DNA of 38,226 bases from assembly GCA_015233155.1 (NCBI GenBank), contig JADFYG010000059.1:1-38226 (forward strand), given 5' to 3'. Every line of letters begins with the position of its first letter. The stretch's first letter is position 1. Shown here one piece after another: positions 34,884-38,226 of this stretch. Position numbers and translations under genes: made by a program. The notes below the pieces were generated by a model, which had not been told where the DNA came from, made no database searches, and saw only the letters and a list, made by a program, of their open reading frames with translations. The stretch is from Candidatus Rifleibacteriota bacterium (lineage in GTDB: Bacteria; Muiribacteriota; Ozemobacteria; Ozemobacterales; Ozemobacteraceae).

Positions 34884-34992
34884 GCAACCTGCAAAATTAT
34901 GTGGCAATCATGGGTGAATACGCATCGTCCATTTGCAGGGGCGGGTTTCAAACCCGCCCCCGCGTGATGTTTCGTGAATATTGCAAGTCCCT
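34884..34992 (+). repeat. 109-bp dispersed repeat, copy 2
   Basis: Same length and nearly the same sequence as 5811-5919 in inverted orientation. The centre is a perfect 11-bp palindrome arm pair GGGGCGGGTTT/AAACCCGCCCC (34938-34960). It lies in the gatB-TPR gap, with no palindromic satellite beside this copy. Confidence 0.85.
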
Positions 34993-35028
34993 CTATGGTT
35001 TGAAATATATTATTCGCAATTCCGTGGA

Positions 35029-35058
35029 TTGAAGGTTTTCTTCCATCGGTGGTAGAAT
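35029..35058 (+). promoter_or_regulatory. Promoter of the TPR-prmA unit
   Basis: TTGAAG (35029-35034), 18-bp spacer, TAGAAT (35053-35058), preceded by TGG as an extended -10, 78 bp before the TPR start codon. Confidence 0.55.
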
Positions 35059-35136
35059 TAAATTTGTGATTCATTATTTGTAAGATCAAATTCGTTTACA
35101 TCCATCCGGGATACAGTGCTTTGAAGGAGACAATCC

Positions 35137-36435
35137 ATGGGTCTTAGTTTCGATGAAGCCTACAAGAAGGGCAATGACGCCTTGAAAGCCAAACGCCTGG
35201 ACGAGGCTGAATCGTGTTTCGAGGAAGCCCTCAAAGCCAAGCCCAACGACATATACACGATAAACAAGCTGGCGCTGATCTCGAAGGAAAAGGGAAATTT
35301 CTCGACGGCGATGAATCTGCTCGAGCAATCTCTCAAACTCAAGCAGGAGGATCTGTATACCAACTACCTCCTGGGAAATGCCTATCTCGAACAGGGTGAC
35401 ATCGAGAAAGCCATTGATGCGCTCGAAAATACAATCCGGATCGATCCGAAAGACAAATATGCCAGAAATTCATTGGCGCTCGCTTATAGAATGCGCGGTG
35501 ATTACGATAAATGTGTCGAGACTCTCCAGCAGGCGCTGAAAAATGCTCCGGATGACCATTACAACAAACTCAGCCTGGCGACCGTCCGCTTCGAACTGGG
35601 CGAAGTATCGGAAGCCGAACATCTGTGCCAGGAGATCATCCGCAAGGATCCACAGAACGTTACAACACTTGTGTTGTTGGGGCGTATCTGCATGGAATCC
35701 GGAGATCCCGATCGTGGAACGGGTCATCTGCAGAAGGTGCTTTCGATAGATGCGCAGAACAGCGAGGCTCATTATTATCTTGGCCGCATCGATCTCGAGC
35801 GAGGCGATCAAAAAAAAGCCGACTTACATTTCACCGCCGCCATGGGGTCGAGCGCCGACAAGCTTTCCATCTCGAAAAATCTCGGCGTCATTTATATGGA
35901 TAAAGGCCTCCTGGATCAAGCCCAGGCTGAGTTTTCGCGGGCAATTTCGATGCAGCCCAACGATCCATTCACGCTGAACAACATGGGAAAACTGCTGGTA
36001 ATGCGTGGCAAGCACGCCGAGGGAATCGAGTATCTCAAGAAAGCCCTGGTTGCCCAACCGGATTACGCATACGCGCACTACAATCTGGGCAAAGCGTATC
36101 GCGATCTGAAAGACTTTCCGCACGCAATATTTCATCTGTTCTTCGCGTTGAAGCATGAACCTGATGATGTTTATGCCACGAACAGTCTGGGCCGCGCATT
36201 TCTGGAGGCAGGGCTTCATGAAAAGGCGAAAGAAACATTCACACTCGTGGTTGAGCAACTGGACAAAAATGATCCCTACGCATACTGGGGTCTCGGCGAA
36301 ACCTATGAGGCTCTCGATGACCGTGAAGGAGCCCTGGCCTTCTATAAACGTTTAAAGGATGTCGCGTCCGCTAATGACGCCAAAACCTGGGTAGAGCGAG
36401 CTGACGAGCGGATAAAAAAGCTGAAGATGGGCTGA
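35137..36435 (+). CDS. TPR-repeat protein
   Basis: A 432-residue protein made almost entirely of about 12 tetratricopeptide units (for example GNFSTAMNLLEQSLKLKQEDLYTNYLLGNAYLEQGDIEKAIDALENTIRIDP). There is no signal peptide, membrane helix or catalytic domain. The start is firm: GAAGGAGA lies 7 bases before ATG 35137. It precedes prmA by 20 bp and probably shares its transcript. It is a protein-interaction scaffold; the partner is not evident. The open reading frame also uses KAKPND and DDHY-type inter-repeat linkers typical of regular TPR packing. Confidence 0.9.
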   Translation: MGLSFDEAYKKGNDALKAKRLDEAESCFEEALKAKPNDIYTINKLALISKEKGNFSTAMNLLEQSLKLKQEDLYTNYLLGNAYLEQGDIEKAIDALENTIRIDPKDKYARNSLALAYRMRGDYDKCVETLQQALKNAPDDHYNKLSLATVRFELGEVSEAEHLCQEIIRKDPQNVTTLVLLGRICMESGDPDRGTGHLQKVLSIDAQNSEAHYYLGRIDLERGDQKKADLHFTAAMGSSADKLSISKNLGVIYMDKGLLDQAQAEFSRAISMQPNDPFTLNNMGKLLVMRGKHAEGIEYLKKALVAQPDYAYAHYNLGKAYRDLKDFPHAIFHLFFALKHEPDDVYATNSLGRAFLEAGLHEKAKETFTLVVEQLDKNDPYAYWGLGETYEALDDREGALAFYKRLKDVASANDAKTWVERADERIKKLKMG

Positions 36436-36455
36436 CCCGGCCAAATGGAACCAGT

Positions 36456-37355
36456 ATGCTGCGTCGTATAGATTTGCGCGTCCCGGATCACTGCGAAGAG
36501 CCGTTATTGGGTTTCGCCGATCGGCATGGTATGCAGGTCTTTTCCAGCCCATGCATTGTCGATACGGGCGGAGGTGAAGAAGAGTATCGCCTGACCGGTG
36601 AAACTATAGTCAGTTTCCTTTTTTCCACAGTTGAACAAAATCCGGAACAACTCGGCAATGCAATTAACGCGTGGCTTGCCGCGGAATGCCCCTCCGCTCC
36701 GAAACCGGAGATACGTGACTACGCCGATGATGAAGACTGGATGCGAACCTTTCGGACATATTTTCAGCCCATACAGGTCTCAGAAAATATTGTCGTACGA
36801 CCGCCATGGTGTGACCCCTTACCCGGCGAAGATAAAGGCATCACGCTGTTGATCGACCCCGGCATGGCCTTTGGCACAGGCACACATGAAACGACGCGCC
36901 TTTGTCTGCGCCTGATGAGGGGAATTCAGATATCGGGTGGCCGTTTTCTCGATTTGGGCGCCGGAAGCGGCATTCTCGCCTTCGCTCTCGTGAAACAGGG
37001 AGCGGCCTTTGTCGAGGCCGTCGAGATCGATGGCCCCGCCGTTGAAAACCTGCGAAAGAACGCCGGATTGAACGGGATAACTGACAAATCGCTTGACATC
37101 ATTTGCGGCGATCTTGCGCAATTCAAGCCGCGTTCCGCCGCAAATGGCCTGGTTGCGAACATTTCTTCACCGGTACTTCTGGAGCACCTGCCACGAATGG
37201 CCGGCTTTCTCGTAAAGGGTGCGTGGGGGATATTTTCCGGCATAAATTCGACGAATGCTCCCGCTATTCGAAAGGCGTTTTCTTCACAACCTTGGCGGAT
37301 AATCCAGGAGGAAACCGAAGGAGAATGGCACGGATTCCTGGTGCATCGCATCTGA
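36456..37355 (+). CDS. prmA: Ribosomal protein L11 methyltransferase (PrmA)
   Basis: A 299-residue SAM-dependent methyltransferase that trimethylates ribosomal protein L11. Landmarks: the PrmA-specific ENIVVRPPW and LLIDPGMAFGTGTHETTRLCLRLM, SAM-binding FLDLGAGSGILAFALVKQGA (about 165-184), AVEIDGPAVENLRKNAGLNG, and GLVANISSPVLLEHLP in place of the usual ANI-x-A motif. Length is normal. It starts 20 bp after the TPR gene. Bases 36919-37000 of this gene reappear exactly at 38144-38225 at the window edge; this copy is the one in proper context. Confidence 0.93.
   Translation: MLRRIDLRVPDHCEEPLLGFADRHGMQVFSSPCIVDTGGGEEEYRLTGETIVSFLFSTVEQNPEQLGNAINAWLAAECPSAPKPEIRDYADDEDWMRTFRTYFQPIQVSENIVVRPPWCDPLPGEDKGITLLIDPGMAFGTGTHETTRLCLRLMRGIQISGGRFLDLGAGSGILAFALVKQGAAFVEAVEIDGPAVENLRKNAGLNGITDKSLDIICGDLAQFKPRSAANGLVANISSPVLLEHLPRMAGFLVKGAWGIFSGINSTNAPAIRKAFSSQPWRIIQEETEGEWHGFLVHRI
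36919..37000 (+). repeat. 82-bp exact duplicate, source copy within prmA
   Basis: Identical over all 82 bases to 38144-38225. Flanking bases differ on both sides. It encodes the SAM-binding loop of PrmA. Confidence 0.95.
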
Positions 37356-37491
37356 ACTCCAACAAAACCGGCAATCATGAAGAGCCCGACCTCAATCCCT
37401 CTTTCACCCTGTATATTTAATGAAATAATTATTCTATTTTTCATTTGTTCCATTTTGTTTTAATATGTAAAAATGAGAGGTTAAAAAAAAT

Positions 37492-38226
37492 ATGAGAACT
37501 TATCTTGTTATGGCTTTTTTGTTATTTTCAGGGCTGCTGCCCGCACACGCCTGGGAGTTTCACAAGTCCCTGACACTGGGTTATCTGCATGAAGATAACA
37601 TTACCAACGAGGTCATGAGTCGCTGGCAGGTTAAGGATTGGGCAAAGGAAGCGACATTGAAACTGGGGATGGAAAAAGAAGTGAGCCCTGGAAAGCGATG
37701 GAGCGTAAGTCTGGATTGCAAGGATCACGATAATCAAAATTTTAATCCATACGACCGTTTTTATTATGGGGCGAAGATCTCCTATCGCCAAAAAATGGGT
37801 CTTGGAATGATGGCCCCATGGTGGCGATTCCAAGCCGGGATTGGGCAGGAGCAGTATCCGAATGAAAGTCTCCACGATCGCCGCTTATCAGAGTTTATAA
37901 TGGAATATGGCAAACGCATCAATGTAAAAACCCTCCTTTCAGGAAGTTTGGGTGTTGACCAAAGCCGGGGAAAAAACACCAATGTCCTCGATCTTCAAGG
38001 AGTATCAGAAAATATTCGCTGCCAGTACAGCCTTGATTCCAGGTGGTCGGTTATAGGCAGTTTTCAAAGCCGAACGGGTGATATCACCTCTCATGCCTGG
38101 GAGGACTATTACACATATGAGCCCTCAGTTTATATGGATGATTGGGGAATTCAGATATCGGGTGGCCGTTTTCTCGATTTGGGCGCCGGAAGCGGCATTC
38201 TCGCCTTCGCTCTCGTGAAACAGGGC
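37492..38226 (+). CDS. Probable outer-membrane beta-barrel protein, 3' end missing and chimeric
   Basis: An open frame running off the window. ATG 37492 follows GAGAGG at 11 bases. The signal peptide is MRTYLVMAFLLFSGLLPAHA, then WEFHKSLTLGYLHEDNITNE. The mature part alternates aromatic and polar residues (RFYYGAKISYRQKMG, WWRFQAGIGQEQYP, IMEYGKRINVKTLLSGSLGV, RWSVIGSFQSRTGD), as in outer-membrane barrel strands. No specific family is recognised. Roughly 217 codons appear authentic; from 38144 the sequence becomes an exact copy of the prmA SAM-binding segment in the same frame, which does not suit a barrel and probably does not belong to this gene. Confidence 0.6.
   Translation, partial: MRTYLVMAFLLFSGLLPAHAWEFHKSLTLGYLHEDNITNEVMSRWQVKDWAKEATLKLGMEKEVSPGKRWSVSLDCKDHDNQNFNPYDRFYYGAKISYRQKMGLGMMAPWWRFQAGIGQEQYPNESLHDRRLSEFIMEYGKRINVKTLLSGSLGVDQSRGKNTNVLDLQGVSENIRCQYSLDSRWSVIGSFQSRTGDITSHAWEDYYTYEPSVYMDDWGIQISGGRFLDLGAGSGILAFALVKQG
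38144..38225 (+). repeat. 82-bp exact duplicate of prmA sequence at window end
   Basis: Perfect match to 36919-37000; the base before (T versus A) and the final window base (C versus A) differ. It sits at the very end of the window, as expected of a mis-extended contig end. Confidence 0.95.

Noticed and set aside
1..38226. tRNA, rRNA, CRISPR array, integrase or transposase genes
   Set aside because: Looked for on both strands by eye; no cloverleaf, regularly spaced repeats or recombinase motifs were found.

Overview
The window looks like chromosomal DNA of a Gram-negative-type, uncultured bacterium. It encodes a lipobox protein, several Sec signal peptides, a probable outer-membrane barrel and a LysM envelope protein. 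It carries gatCAB (so Gln- or Asn-tRNA is probably made by transamidation) and prmA. Much of the rest is signalling and repeat-protein coding (HEAT, TPR, FN3, GAF, CHASE2, PP2C, STAND). Lineage cannot be fixed from the sequence alone; the mix recalls uncultured groups such as Riflebacteria/Ozemobacterota, but this is only an impression. No rRNA, tRNA, CRISPR array, transposase or phage gene was seen.

Layout. (1) 102-5746, minus strand: a large lipoprotein with a papain-like (C1A) protease domain and 14 FN3-like repeats, start/stop-overlapped with an OmpR-type response regulator whose C-terminus is abnormal near the window edge. (2) 5811-6106: a 109-bp dispersed repeat (second copy at 34884-34992) abutting a palindromic element with 15-bp inverted repeats and 9-bp flanking direct repeats. 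(3) 6116-17250, plus strand: a tightly packed probable operon of STAS antagonist, YkgJ-type Cys-cluster protein, zinc-ribbon ABC exporter, truncated HlyD-like adaptor, HEAT protein, STAND ATPase with TPR-like repeats and a winged helix, and a CHASE2-PP2C-HATPase fusion. It starts and ends with parts of a partner-switching circuit, so export, scaffolding and transcriptional control may be governed by one phospho-switch. (4) 17215-17405, minus strand: a tiny complete transcription unit (promoter, RBS, 27-codon ORF, strong terminator) for a cationic proline-rich peptide, converging on the end of that operon. This is the most interesting small feature. (5) 17665-22290: a GH5-like secreted protein with altered active site, a receiver lacking its phospho-Asp, a PPOX-fold protein and a U32/RlhA-like protein. 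(6) 22407-24947, minus: a LysM protein and a TolB-like propeller protein. (7) 25181-27347: a small membrane protein and a UshA-like protein that has lost its metal ligands. (8) 27354-34838: GAF-GAF-HD-GYP phosphodiesterase, membrane HAMP/pseudo-cyclase/HEAT protein, gatC, gatA, gatB. (9) 35029-38226: TPR protein, prmA, and the start of a probable outer-membrane barrel gene. The last 82 bp before the final base are an exact in-frame copy of prmA sequence, most likely an assembly artefact at the window edge.

A recurring theme is enzyme folds with missing catalytic residues: the receiver at 19004, the UshA-like protein, the cyclase-like domain and the GH5 protein. This suggests many proteins here act as binding or signalling modules rather than enzymes. 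Function calls rest on motif reading by eye; no database search was possible.
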